A stretch of DNA of 64,000 bases from Acuticoccus yangtzensis. Lineage in GTDB: Bacteria; Pseudomonadota; Alphaproteobacteria; Rhizobiales; Amorphaceae. The translations under genes and the position numbers were made by a program. The notes beneath the pieces were generated by a model. It had not been told where the DNA came from. It was given only the letters and a program-made list of their open reading frames with translations, and did no database searches. The DNA is taken from NCBI RefSeq assembly GCF_001927245.1, contig NZ_MJUX01000006.1, positions 1 to 64,000 on the forward strand. The letters are read 5' to 3'. Shown one piece after another: positions 41,138 to 50,338 of the stretch (the stretch's first letter is position 1; each line of letters opens with the position of its first letter).

Positions 41138-41401
41138 GTGCGGTGCCTGTAGCGGCTGATGGATGTGATGGCCGGGCAGCGGCAGGCGGTGCGGGGCGTT
41201 GGGAGGCGGACGAGACGGAGTCGGACAGGTAGGCGGTGTCGCGTGCATAGGGTGTGGCGCCCTCGGCTGGCAGACCTCGGGACATCATGCCGATAACAGA
41301 TCATATCGACGATGAGATGACGCATTTAACATCGCAGACAAGTGCGTTCACGAGCCGCCCCGTTGCCACGGCTCGCACGTGCGACAGAACGGCCCGGGCA
41401 C

Positions 41402-41797
41402 TTCGTCCTTGGGCATTGCGACGCCGATCCGCGGGGGCCATTCGGCGCGGGTCCGCCAGGAATGCCGCCGCGCGGTTCCGCCGGGGGCGCCGCGGTGCCG
41501 CTCCACCGGGCTGCTACGGTACGGCTCCGCCGGGGGCGCCGAGACGCTGATCCGCCGGGAGCGTTGCGACGCAGGCCACCCGGAGTACTGCGACGCAGGC
41601 CCATCGCAAGTACTGCGGCGCAGGTAGGCAGGAGCAGACGGCGGAGGTCCGCCGGGGGTGTAGCAGCGCGAGCCCGCCGCGACCGTCGCGGCGTGGGTGC
41701 GCCGGGATCGCCGGGGCGCTAGTCTGCCGGCAGCGCTGCCGTACGGCGCCGCGGGAAAAACTGCGGCACGGGTACGCCGGGGAGCGCGCTGGCGGGC
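41402..41797. repeat. degenerate 25-bp tandem array, about 16 units
   Basis: Units begin with TCCGCCGGG-like words at 41452, 41477, 41502, 41526, 41551, 41576, 41601, 41626, 41648, 41673, 41698, 41723, 41748 and 41773, with weaker ones at 41402 and 41427. Spacing is 25 bp in nearly all steps (one step of 24, one of 22). A rough consensus is TCCGCCGGGAGC followed by GCTGCGGCGC and a few G. Many units carry a small dyad such as CTGCGGCGCAG or CAGCGCTG. No two units are identical, so the array is old or under weak constraint. A 25-bp period is not a multiple of three, arguing against a protein repeat. Confidence 0.75.
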
Positions 41798-41824
41798 GGC
41801 GTCCGGACCGGGTGCGTAAACGCG

Positions 41825-41859
41825 GATCGGCCGCGCTTCGGGACGAAGCGCGGCCGATC
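41825..41859 (-). terminator. 16-bp hairpin downstream of petABC
   Basis: Perfect 16-bp stem (41825-41840 with 41844-41859) and a 3-base loop, about 50 bp past the petC stop on the minus strand. The stem is very stable; no T-run follows, so it may terminate or protect the 3' end of the petABC transcript. Confidence 0.6.
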
Positions 41860-41910
41860 ACGGGGTCGGTGGTCCGTTGGGGCCGGCCGCGGGGTACGGC
41901 CGGTGCGCGG

Positions 41911-42801
41911 TCAGTGTTCCACGTTCCGCCAGAGCTTCTTCTTCGTCATGAAGAGGAGCACAGCGAAGACGATGAGGAAGATCATCACGCGGAAGCCGAT
42001 CTGCTTGCGCTCTTCGAGGTGCGGCTCGGCGGCCCACATCAGGAAGGCGGAGATGTCGGCGGAGTACTGCTCCAGCGTCTCGGGGCTGCCGTCGTCATAC
42101 TCGACGCGGCCGTCCTCCAGCGGGGGCGGCATGGCGATCCAGTCGCCGTTGACGAACACCGGGTTGTAATACTGGCCCGGCGCGCCCTCGACGCCTTCCG
42201 GCGGCTCTTCGTACCCCTGCAGAAGGGCGTAGATGTAGTCCGGTCCGGCCTCGGAGTAGCCTGCGAAGGCGTCGGTGATGAAGCCGGGGAAGCCGCGGTG
42301 CGTGGCACGCGCCTTGGCGATCAGCGAAAAGTCCGGCGGGGCGGCGCCGTTGGCCGCGGCCGCAGCGGCGGCGTTCGGATAGGGCGACGGGAAATAATCC
42401 GTCGGCCGGCCCGGACGGTCGAAGGGCTGGCCGTCCTCGTTGGAGATGTCCGTGATCGTGTACTCGGACGCGATCTGCTCCATCGCCTCTTCGGAGAAGT
42501 TCGGACCCTGGTGCGAGGCGAGGGTCCGGAACGGCACCATCTTCATCGAGTGGCAGGCCGAGCACGCCTCACGATAGACCTTGAGGCCGCGCTGCAGCTG
42601 GGCCTGATCGTACTGGCCGAAGATGCCCGCGAAGGTCCAGTCCTGCTTCTCGATGTGGTGGCCGCCCTCCTCGGCGGCGCTGGCGGGAGCCGCCAGCAGC
42701 GCCAGGGCCGTCCCCGCGCCGCACAGAAGCGCGACCGAGAGCCCGGCGGTGCCGACGAGCTTGCCGATCCGGGCAAGCGGCGTGGGTCTCGTCTCAAGCA
42801 T
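41911..42801 (-). CDS. petC: cytochrome c1 of the bc1 complex
   Basis: Heme c subunit of ubiquinol:cytochrome c oxidoreductase, 296 residues. An N-terminal signal/anchor (about 10-42, ending APASA) precedes the heme motif CSACH (Cys80, Cys83, His84). The axial Met lies in NGDWIAMPPPL and a C-terminal membrane helix (about 270-287) precedes a basic tail. It accepts electrons from the Rieske subunit and passes them to soluble or membrane cytochrome c. Only 3 bp separate it from petB. Confidence 0.97.
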   Translation of the reverse strand: MLETRPTPLARIGKLVGTAGLSVALLCGAGTALALLAAPASAAEEGGHHIEKQDWTFAGIFGQYDQAQLQRGLKVYREACSACHSMKMVPFRTLASHQGPNFSEEAMEQIASEYTITDISNEDGQPFDRPGRPTDYFPSPYPNAAAAAAANGAAPPDFSLIAKARATHRGFPGFITDAFAGYSEAGPDYIYALLQGYEEPPEGVEGAPGQYYNPVFVNGDWIAMPPPLEDGRVEYDDGSPETLEQYSADISAFLMWAAEPHLEERKQIGFRVMIFLIVFAVLLFMTKKKLWRNVEH

Positions 42802-42804
42802 CGG

Positions 42805-44109
42805 TCAATCCTTCTTCGGCGCGGCGGCGGCACCTTCGGGCGTCCCCGCCCCGGAGCCGGTGTGAACGTCGGCGTGTTTCTTCTTCGACTTGGCGAGGAC
42901 GTCGTCCGCGATCGAATTCGGCAGCGGCTTCGGCGTCTCGATGATGCCGAGCACGGGCATCAGGATGAGGAAGAAGCCGAAGTAGTAGAGCGTGAAGATC
43001 CGCGCCAGGATCACGTAGATGCCTTCCGCGGGCATGGCGCCGAGATAGCCGAGCGCGATGCAGGTCACGACCCAGATCCAGAAGGCGATCTTGAACATCG
43101 GACGGTAGCGGGCCGAACGGACGCGCGACGTGTCGAGCCAGGGGATCACCAGAAGGATGAGCAGCGACGCGAACATCACGATGACGCCGCCGAGTTTGTC
43201 CGGAATGGCGCGCAGCATCGCGTAGAACGGCAGGAGGTACCATTCGGGGACGATGTGGGCCGGCGTCACCAGCGGGTTGAACTGAATGTAGTTGTCCGGA
43301 TGGCCGAGATAGTTCGGCACGTAGAACACGAACCACGCGTAGAGGATCATGAAGATCACGATCGCGAAGCCGTCCTTGATCGTCAGGTACGGGCTGAACG
43401 GGACGGTGTCCTTCGAGGACTTCACCGACACGCCGGTCGGATTGTTGTTGCCCGCCACGTGCAGCGCCCAGATGTGCAGGATGACGACACCCGCGATCAC
43501 GAAGGGCAGCAGATAGTGCAGCGCGAAGAAGCGGTTGAGCGTCGCGTTGTCGACGGCGAACCCGCCCCACAGCCATTCGGTGATCGACGGGCCGACCAGC
43601 GGGATGGCGGAGAACAGGTTGGTGATGACGGTGGCGCCCCAGCCGGACATCTGCCCCCAGGGGAGCACGTAGCCCATGAAGGCGGTTGCCATCATCAGGA
43701 TGAGGATGATGACACCCAGCATCCACAACACTTCGCGCGGGGCCTTGTAAGAACCGTAGTAGAGGCCACGGGCGATGTGCATGTACACCGCGAAGAAGAA
43801 CATCGACGCGCCCACGGCGTGGATGTAGCGCAGCAGCCAACCGAAATTGACGTCGCGCATGATCTTCTCGACCTGGTCGAAGGCGATCGCCGTGTTGGCG
43901 GCATAGTGCATCGCCAGCGTGATGCCGGTGACGATCATCGTCACCAGCATGAACGTCAGGATCGCGCCGAAGGTCCACATGTAGTTGAGGTTCTTCGGCG
44001 TCGGAAAGACGATCGCCTGATCGTTCATCATCGAGACGATCGGCAGACGCGAATCCAGCCAGCGCACCGCCGGATTCTTGAAGTGGGTTTTGGGTCCGTG
44101 CCCGGCCAT
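42805..44109 (-). CDS. petB: cytochrome b of the bc1 complex
   Basis: Membrane subunit with the Qo and Qi quinone sites, 434 residues and eight membrane helices. Heme-ligating His pairs are visible in [20 protein letters not shown] and in [19 protein letters not shown]; the Qo-site motif is present as PEWY in [13 protein letters not shown]. The C-terminal ~35 residues form a charged cytosolic tail. Start ATG 44109 lies 19 bp after the petA stop. Confidence 0.97.
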   Translation of the reverse strand: MAGHGPKTHFKNPAVRWLDSRLPIVSMMNDQAIVFPTPKNLNYMWTFGAILTFMLVTMIVTGITLAMHYAANTAIAFDQVEKIMRDVNFGWLLRYIHAVGASMFFFAVYMHIARGLYYGSYKAPREVLWMLGVIILILMMATAFMGYVLPWGQMSGWGATVITNLFSAIPLVGPSITEWLWGGFAVDNATLNRFFALHYLLPFVIAGVVILHIWALHVAGNNNPTGVSVKSSKDTVPFSPYLTIKDGFAIVIFMILYAWFVFYVPNYLGHPDNYIQFNPLVTPAHIVPEWYLLPFYAMLRAIPDKLGGVIVMFASLLILLVIPWLDTSRVRSARYRPMFKIAFWIWVVTCIALGYLGAMPAEGIYVILARIFTLYYFGFFLILMPVLGIIETPKPLPNSIADDVLAKSKKKHADVHTGSGAGTPEGAAAAPKKD

Positions 44110-44128
44110 GTCGGTCCTCTTGTTCTAA

Positions 44129-44707
44129 TTAGCCGACGACGAGGGTGGACTCGTCAGGGAAGGAGTATGGCGGGATGGCCAGATTCTCCGGCGCAGGGCC
44201 CCGGCGGATACGGCCCGCCGTGTCGTAGTGCGAGCCGTGGCACGGGCAGAACCAGCCGTCGAAATCGCCCGCTTGGCCGAGCGGAATGCAACCGAGATGG
44301 GTGCACACGCCGATCATCACGAGAAGATCCTCGCGCCCCTGCACGGCCCGGTTGGCGTCGGTCGCCTCGCCGGTGCCGATGTTGGGGTTGCGCGCATCCG
44401 TGTCGCGAAGCTCGGAGAGGGGGACCTCTTTCGCCTCTTCGACCTCGGTCGGCGTGCGCTTGCGGATGAAGACCGGCTTGCCGCGCCACATCACCGTCAT
44501 CGACTCGCCTTCACCCAACGCCGAAATGTCGACCGAGGTGGAGGCCAGCGCGAGCGAGGCCGCGTCCGGGTTCATCTGATCAATAAAAGGCCAAGCAATC
44601 GAACCGATGCCGACCGCAGCCACGGCACCTGTCGCGATGTAGAGGAAGTCGCGCCGCGTTTCACCGTGCGCCTCTCCATGCCCGTCATTCGTTTCCGTGG
44701 TCGCCAC
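44129..44707 (-). CDS. petA: Rieske iron-sulfur subunit of the bc1 complex
   Basis: [2Fe-2S] subunit of 192 residues with a twin-arginine anchor (TRRDFLYIATGAVAAVG, about 18-40) that stays as the membrane helix. Cluster ligands are Cys135/His137 (CTHLGC) and Cys154/His157 (CPCHGSH), with the disulfide partners Cys140 and Cys156. Start GTG 44707 follows GGAGAGGG. First gene of petABC; its promoter should lie in the 186-bp divergent spacer shared with trmL. Confidence 0.96.
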   Translation of the reverse strand: MATTETNDGHGEAHGETRRDFLYIATGAVAAVGIGSIAWPFIDQMNPDAASLALASTSVDISALGEGESMTVMWRGKPVFIRKRTPTEVEEAKEVPLSELRDTDARNPNIGTGEATDANRAVQGREDLLVMIGVCTHLGCIPLGQAGDFDGWFCPCHGSHYDTAGRIRRGPAPENLAIPPYSFPDESTLVVG

Positions 44708-44893
44708 GACCGCCCTCTCCCATATTCCTGATCGCGCTTATCGCCGCAATGCCATGCCTGTCCGCGCGGGTCATGTCTAGACTCGTCCCACATCGACAGT
44801 CAGCCACAAAGGGTTCTAAACGGATCGTCTTTCCAGAAACACCTGAAATTAGAGTGCGATGGTTCCAACCTGCAAACAACCGGAGACTCGGGC

Positions 44894-45355
44894 ATGAATG
44901 TCGCACTTTTCCAGCCCGAGATCCCCCAGAATACCGCGGCGATCCTGCGCACTCTCGCCTGCTTCGGCGCCTCGGCCCACATCGTCGGCCCGGCCGCCTT
45001 CGACCTCTCCGACCGTGCCGTACGCCGCGCGGGCCTCGACTATGCCGCCTCCGTCCCGTTGACGCGCCATCCGACCTTCGACGCCTTCAAGGCCGCCGTC
45101 CCCGGCCGGATCGTCCTTCTGACGACCCGCGCCGACACCCTCCTCCACGACTTCGCCTTCCATGAAGACGACACCCTCCTCTTCGGTCAAGAAAGCGCCG
45201 GGGTTCCGGACGCCGTCCACGCCGCCGCCGATGCGCGCGTGCGCATCCCCCTCGTGCCCGGTGCGCGTTCCCTCAACCTTGCCGTGGCGGTCGGGATCGC
45301 GTTGATGGCGGCCACCGTGTCGAGCGGCGCCGTGACCACGAGAGGACTAGAATGA
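44894..45355 (+). CDS. trmL: tRNA (cytidine(34)-2'-O)-methyltransferase TrmL
   Basis: SPOUT-class 2'-O-methyltransferase of 153 residues that modifies the wobble base of tRNA-Leu isoacceptors. Motifs are [18 protein letters not shown] (motif 1), [11 protein letters not shown] (motif 2) and [20 protein letters not shown] (motif 3, trefoil knot). The stop overlaps the hemF start (ATGA), a pairing seen in many alphaproteobacteria. Confidence 0.95.
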   Translation: MNVALFQPEIPQNTAAILRTLACFGASAHIVGPAAFDLSDRAVRRAGLDYAASVPLTRHPTFDAFKAAVPGRIVLLTTRADTLLHDFAFHEDDTLLFGQESAGVPDAVHAAADARVRIPLVPGARSLNLAVAVGIALMAATVSSGAVTTRGLE

Positions 45356-46269
45356 ACGATGTGAAGGGCGGGCCCAAGCCCGACGCCGCCACCCTGGCCC
45401 ACTGGCAGGAGCGCGCGAAGAGCTGGTTCGAGCGGCTGCGCGACGACATCCACACCCTGTTCGAGACGCTGGAGGACGAGGCCGCCGGCCTCCCCTCCTA
45501 CGGCGACACTCCGCCTGGCCGCTTCACCCGCGAGCCGTGGGAGCGCACCGACCATGACGGCGCGAAGGGCGGCGGCGGCGTGATGGGCATGCTGGCGGGC
45601 CGGCTGTTCGAGAAGGCGGGCGTCCACACCTCCACCGTGCACGGGACCTTTTCGGGCGATTTCGCCAAGCAGATCCCCGGCGCGGCGGACGATCCGCGCT
45701 TCTGGGCGAGCGGCATCTCCTTGATCGCCCACCCGCTGAACCCGCACGTGCCGACCGTCCACATCAACACCCGCTACGTGGTGACGACGCGCCAATGGTT
45801 CGGCGGCGGAGCTGATCTGACTCCGATGCTGGATCGCCGCCGCGGCCAGGACCACCCGCACACGCAGCGCTTCCACAGCGCCTTCCGCGATGCCTATGCC
45901 CGCCATCCAGTGGGCGACTATGCGCGGGACAAGGCGTGGTGCGACGAGTATTTTTATCTCCCCCACCGGGGCGAGATGCGCGGCATCGGCGGCGTCTTCA
46001 CCGACTACCTGGCGTCGGGCGACTGGGAGGCGGACTTCGCCCTCATCCGCGACATCGGCACCACCTTCATGGACGTCTATGCGTCCATCGTGCGCGAGAC
46101 GATGGGTGAAGCCTGGACCGAGGCGGACCGCATGGAGCAGCAGGCCCGGCGCGGACGCTACGTGGAATTCAATCTGCTCTATGACCGCGGCACGCTGTTC
46201 GGCCTCAAGACCGGCGGCAATGTCGCGTCGATTTTGTCGTCCATGCCACCGACGGTTCGGTGGCCCTGA
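45352..46269 (+). CDS. hemF: oxygen-dependent coproporphyrinogen III oxidase
   Basis: Converts coproporphyrinogen III to protoporphyrinogen IX in aerobic heme synthesis. The 305-residue product has [42 protein letters not shown] and [19 protein letters not shown] blocks and the short SMPPTVRWP end normal for this group. The final codons are part of a 30-bp-period direct duplication that continues past the stop. It is translationally coupled to trmL and lies near the heme-dependent petABC genes. Confidence 0.96.
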   Translation: MNDVKGGPKPDAATLAHWQERAKSWFERLRDDIHTLFETLEDEAAGLPSYGDTPPGRFTREPWERTDHDGAKGGGGVMGMLAGRLFEKAGVHTSTVHGTFSGDFAKQIPGAADDPRFWASGISLIAHPLNPHVPTVHINTRYVVTTRQWFGGGADLTPMLDRRRGQDHPHTQRFHSAFRDAYARHPVGDYARDKAWCDEYFYLPHRGEMRGIGGVFTDYLASGDWEADFALIRDIGTTFMDVYASIVRETMGEAWTEADRMEQQARRGRYVEFNLLYDRGTLFGLKTGGNVASILSSMPPTVRWP

Positions 46270-46297
46270 AGTCTGCCACCGACGGTTCGGTGGCCCT
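46244..46297 (+). repeat. 24-bp direct repeat spanning the hemF stop, each copy a hairpin
   Basis: Identical 24-bp copies at 46244-46267 and 46274-46297, period 30 bp. Each contains a 7-bp inverted repeat (CCACCGA/TCGGTGG), so the RNA could form two tandem hairpins. The hemF stop lies between them, and the second copy would repeat the C-terminal PPTVRWP in the same frame. It may double as the terminator of hemF. Confidence 0.85.
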
Positions 46298-46331
46298 CAC
46301 TGGACCACCGGCAGGCTTGGCCGGCGAGCGC

Positions 46332-46793
46332 TCAGAACGCCTCGGCGTCCTCCACTTCGGCGAGACGCGCGGTCAGGTGGGTCAGCTCGGCCCTCAGCGC
46401 GGAGAGCTGCTCGTCCTCCATCGCGAGGCGGCACACCACAGCGTCGCGCGCGGCGGCGACCTGCCGCTCCATCGCCGCGCCCGCCTCGGTCAGCTCGATG
46501 AAGACCATGCGCCGGTCCGCGCTGTCGCGGCGCCGTTGCACGAAACCATGCCGCTGCAATTGGTCGACCAGCGGAACGATCGCGCTCGGACCGAGACGCA
46601 GCCGCTCGGCAATCTTGCCGATCGGCCGCGCACCGTCCTGCCATAGGACGATCATCACCAAATACTGCGGGTAGGTCAGTCCCAACCGCGCCAGAAGCGG
46701 CCTGTAAATCCGCGTCACCGCATTGGAGGCCGCGTAAAGGGCAAAACAGAGCTGATTTTCGAGCTCGAGGCCGAGGCTACGGTCCAACATCAT
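46332..46793 (-). CDS. MarR/OhrR-family redox regulator
   Basis: Transcription factor of 153 residues from ATG 46793. The N-terminal ELENQLCFALYAASNAVTR block places it with OhrR-type regulators, whose single reactive Cys (Cys16 here) senses organic peroxides; the winged helix has IAERLRLGPSAIVPLVDQL and the wing RRDSADRRMVFI. A longer frame from 46874 includes AT-rich promoter-like DNA and is less likely. It is divergent from the class III alcohol dehydrogenase gene and convergent with hemF. No ohr gene is adjacent, so control of the formaldehyde operon is the simplest inference. Confidence 0.88.
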   Translation of the reverse strand: MMLDRSLGLELENQLCFALYAASNAVTRIYRPLLARLGLTYPQYLVMIVLWQDGARPIGKIAERLRLGPSAIVPLVDQLQRHGFVQRRRDSADRRMVFIELTEAGAAMERQVAAARDAVVCRLAMEDEQLSALRAELTHLTARLAEVEDAEAF

Positions 46794-46815
46794 ACACTCA
46801 ATTGGCTGATAATTT

Positions 46816-46843
46816 TCATTAGCAAAAAACACTGGATTGGCAA
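46816..46843 (-). promoter_or_regulatory. candidate promoter of the OhrR-like gene
   Basis: On the minus strand TTGCCA (46843-46838) and TAATGA (46821-46816) are 16 bp apart, ~22 bp before the chosen start, in the most AT-rich stretch of the neighbourhood. The same spacer must also carry the plus-strand promoter of the dehydrogenase operon. Confidence 0.35.
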
Positions 46844-46989
46844 AATCAAACATATGCCGGCGAGCGTGTCGCACGCGCTCAATGGTAGCGGCGTTATCTT
46901 AACGAAGACAGAGGCTTGCAACAATCCGGCGAAGTTGGTTCTGTGCCGCCAATTCGCGTCACACGGCGCATCGAAGAAAGGCAAAGCTT

Positions 46990-48098
<1,109 letters not shown>

Positions 48099-48102
<4 letters not shown>

Positions 48103-48494
48103 GGTGCGCGGCAGCCTTCCGGCACCGGCTCGCCCGGCGCATCGGCCTCACGGCCCTCGCCGCGTGCGCGCTGGCGCCCGCAGGAACGGCCGCCGCAAAC
48201 ACGCTCACCCTCTCGTCCCCGCATGAAACGCTGATGTTCACGCCGAGCCAGGTCGGTTCGGTCGAAACCGGGGTCGCCGGAGGGGTGGCCTTCTGCTTCA
48301 CCGCCGACGCCGGCCGCGAACTCGCCCGCTTCACCAGCGAGCTCGTGTCCGAAGAGATCGTCGTGCGGTGGAACGGCAACCCCGTCGGTGCGCCGATCGT
48401 CGTGCGCGAGCCCATCCTGAACGGCTGCCTCGTCATCAGCGACGGGCACGAGGCGGAAACCCTCCGCCACCACCTTGAAACCACAACGAAGTAG
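48099..48494 (+). CDS. small secreted protein resembling the SecD P1 head
   Basis: Product of 131 residues. The frame opens with TTG (48099) overlapping the frmA stop; no ATG or GTG precedes the signal sequence in frame, so the start is uncertain. A signal peptide is clear (basic RHRLARR, hydrophobic core, GTAAA, about 1-33). The mature ~95 residues follow the SecDF P1 head pattern ([21 protein letters not shown] … [18 protein letters not shown]). Two Cys (in AFCFT and NGCLV) could form a disulfide. Position between frmA and frmB suggests co-expression; the function is unknown. Confidence 0.6.
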
Positions 48495-48501
48495 ACGTCC
48501 C

Positions 48502-49332
48502 ATGGAGATCGTTTCGCGCTGGGCCGCGTTCGGCGGTGAACAGCTCGTCTGCCGCCACGCTTCGGCAGCCACCGGCACCGCCATGACCTTCGCGGTCTAC
48601 CTGCCGCCCCAGGCAGCCAGCGGCCCCGTCCCCGTCCTCACCTACCTCAGCGGCCTGACCTGCACCCACGCCAACGTGATGGAAAAGGGCGAATATCGCG
48701 AGGCCGCCGCGCAAGCGGGCGTCATCGTCGTATGCCCCGACACCAGCCCGCGCGGCGAAGATGTCGCCGACGACGAGGCCTACGACCTCGGCCAAGGCGC
48801 CGGCTTCTATGTCGACGCCACCGAGGCGCCCTGGGCACCCCACTACCAAATGAAAACCTATGTCGAGGAGGAGCTTCCCGCCCTCGTCGCCGCCAACTTC
48901 CCCGCGGCCGCGGATCGCCAGTCGATCTTCGGCCACTCGATGGGCGGCCACGGCGCGCTCACCATCGCCCTGCGCAATCCGGCCCGCTATCGGAGCGTGT
49001 CCGCCTTCGCGCCGATCGTCGCCCCATCACAGGTGCCGTGGGGCCGCAAGGCGCTGCCCGCCTACCTGGGCGCCGACACGGCCGCCTGGCGCCAATACGA
49101 CGCCGTCGCGCTCATCGAGGACGGGGCTCGGGTGCCGGAAATCCTGGTCGACCAGGGCGAGTCCGATACGTTCGTCATCACCCAGCTGAGGCCCGAGCTC
49201 CTCGCCAAAGCCTGCGCCGACGCCGGGATCGACCTCACCCTGCGCACCCAACAGGGCTACGACCACTCGTACTACTTCATCTCGACCTTCATGGCCGAGC
49301 ATGTGGCGTGGCACACCCAGCGCCTCGCCTGA
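48502..49332 (+). CDS. frmB: S-formylglutathione hydrolase
   Basis: Serine esterase of 276 residues that releases formate and glutathione, second step of formaldehyde detoxification. The nucleophile elbow is GHSMGGHG (Ser146); oxyanion and substrate blocks YLSGLTCTHANVMEKGEY and the catalytic Asp/His near DQGESDTF and GYDHSYYFI are present. ATG 48502 gives the family N-terminus; a TTG at 48475 would be the longest frame. Last gene of the frm operon. Confidence 0.95.
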   Translation: MEIVSRWAAFGGEQLVCRHASAATGTAMTFAVYLPPQAASGPVPVLTYLSGLTCTHANVMEKGEYREAAAQAGVIVVCPDTSPRGEDVADDEAYDLGQGAGFYVDATEAPWAPHYQMKTYVEEELPALVAANFPAAADRQSIFGHSMGGHGALTIALRNPARYRSVSAFAPIVAPSQVPWGRKALPAYLGADTAAWRQYDAVALIEDGARVPEILVDQGESDTFVITQLRPELLAKACADAGIDLTLRTQQGYDHSYYFISTFMAEHVAWHTQRLA

Positions 49333-49676
49333 CGTCGGCTGCTGAAACGGGCTGCAGCACCCACCGGCGTTCCACCGAGCTCCGTGCCGGTGGATCCGCT
49401 GCAGCGAGGGGAGTTCCCCCCTCGCGCTCCCTCCGCTTCGCCACTCATGTCCGCTTGCGGACATGAGCGCGGCCATGCCTCAACCGCGGAGCACCGCGGT
49501 TGACGGGCAGGCGGCCAGTTCGGGCTAAGAAGCCCGAGACCGACCACCTGTTACAAGGCTGTGAAGGAGACGGGCGGCGTCAAGGCTCCGTCCTCCCCGT
49601 GCTCGCCCGCCCTTGAGAGGGCGGACTGCGCGCGGGTCCGGGCGAAACCTTGACCCCGCCCTTCTCCTTCAGCGCA
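49333..49676. other. 344-bp convergent spacer with five hairpins
   Basis: No gene. It contains successive inverted repeats at 49351-49405 (nested 8+8-bp stem), 49405-49424 (7 bp), 49444-49467 (11 bp, 2-base loop), 49480-49503 (10 bp, 4-base loop) and 49520-49537 (7 bp, 4-base loop). frmB and larB converge here, so some may be terminators, though none has a clear T-tract. Confidence 0.75.
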
Positions 49677-50315
49677 TCACGATGCGGGCGGACGAGGGCC
49701 CAAAATCCTCAGCGCCGCCTGCGCCGCGCCGAAGCCGTTGTCGATGTTCACCGCGACGAGCCCCGGTGCACAGCTCCCCAGCGCCGAGTGAAGCGCCAGA
49801 CGCCCCCCTTCGCTCACCCCCGTGCCGACCGACACCGGCAAAGCGATGATCGGCGCCGCGACCAGCCCCGCCAGAACCGAGAAAATCGCCCCCTCCATGC
49901 CGGCCACCGCGATCACCACGTCGGCGGCGCGGATCTCGTCGAGACGGCCCATCAGACGCCACAGCCCCGCGACGCCGACATCGGCGACGAGCTCGGCCGT
50001 CACGCCGCAGAAGGCCAGCGTCCGCAGCGCCTCGGTGGCGGCCGGCATGTCGGCAAGGCCGCCCGTCACCACCGCGATGCGGCCCGGCCGCGCCGCAGCG
50101 CAGCCGTTCAGGATCGCCGTGGCCGAAAGCGGGTGATAGTCGAGCGCGTCGCGGGTCGCCGGGGTCAGCGCGGCATGGCGGGCGGCGTCGAGACGGGTCA
50201 GCAGCAGGCGGCGCTCCCCGGCGTCCGCCACGATCGCCTCGATCTGCGCCGGGGTCTTGCCGGCCGCGAAGACCGCCTCCGGAAGCCCCGTGCGCGCCTC
50301 GCGGTCCCAGTCCAT
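49677..50315 (-). CDS. larB: nickel-pincer cofactor biosynthesis protein LarB
   Basis: Carboxylase/hydrolase that acts on nicotinic acid adenine dinucleotide to give the dicarboxylated pyridinium used for the nickel-pincer cofactor. The 212-residue product begins DWDREARTGLPEAVFAAGKT, the usual LarB start, and has the PurE-like fold blocks VVTGGLADMPAATEA and AVAGMEGAIFSVLAGLV. ATG 50315 is used; a TTG 18 bp upstream is possible. Last gene of larA-larC-larE-larB. Confidence 0.94.
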   Translation of the reverse strand: MDWDREARTGLPEAVFAAGKTPAQIEAIVADAGERRLLLTRLDAARHAALTPATRDALDYHPLSATAILNGCAAARPGRIAVVTGGLADMPAATEALRTLAFCGVTAELVADVGVAGLWRLMGRLDEIRAADVVIAVAGMEGAIFSVLAGLVAAPIIALPVSVGTGVSEGGRLALHSALGSCAPGLVAVNIDNGFGAAQAALRILGPRPPAS

Positions 50316-50338
50316 GATCGCTGGCGCGTCCAATCCGG

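Larger units (their letters stand above)
40993..41910. other. 918-bp repeat-rich non-coding stretch
   Basis: Lies between the fusion gene start and the petC stop, both on the minus strand. Frames here are Arg/Pro/Gly/Ala-rich without protein-like features. The contents are a pair of 38-40-bp imperfect repeats (41060-41137), an AT-richer island at about 41280-41345 that may hold the promoter of the fusion gene, a 25-bp-period degenerate array (41402-41797) and a 16-bp hairpin (41825-41859). Confidence 0.7.

Noticed and set aside
40989-41288. 99-codon minus-strand frame before the PhnN fusion
   Set aside because: Ala/Pro/Arg/Thr low complexity in a repeat-bearing spacer; no ribosome site.
41402-41797. 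CRISPR array or codon-phase protein repeat
   Set aside because: Units are contiguous and all divergent with no constant repeat/spacer alternation and no cas genes; the 25-bp period is not a multiple of three.
41812-44469. 885-codon plus-strand frame
   Set aside because: Antisense to petABC, whose three subunits have all heme and cluster ligands.
45352-46269. hemF truncated at its 3' end by the duplication
   Set aside because: The product ends at SMPPTVRWP, which is the normal end for alphaproteobacterial HemF as far as I recall, so I kept it as intact and reported only the duplication.
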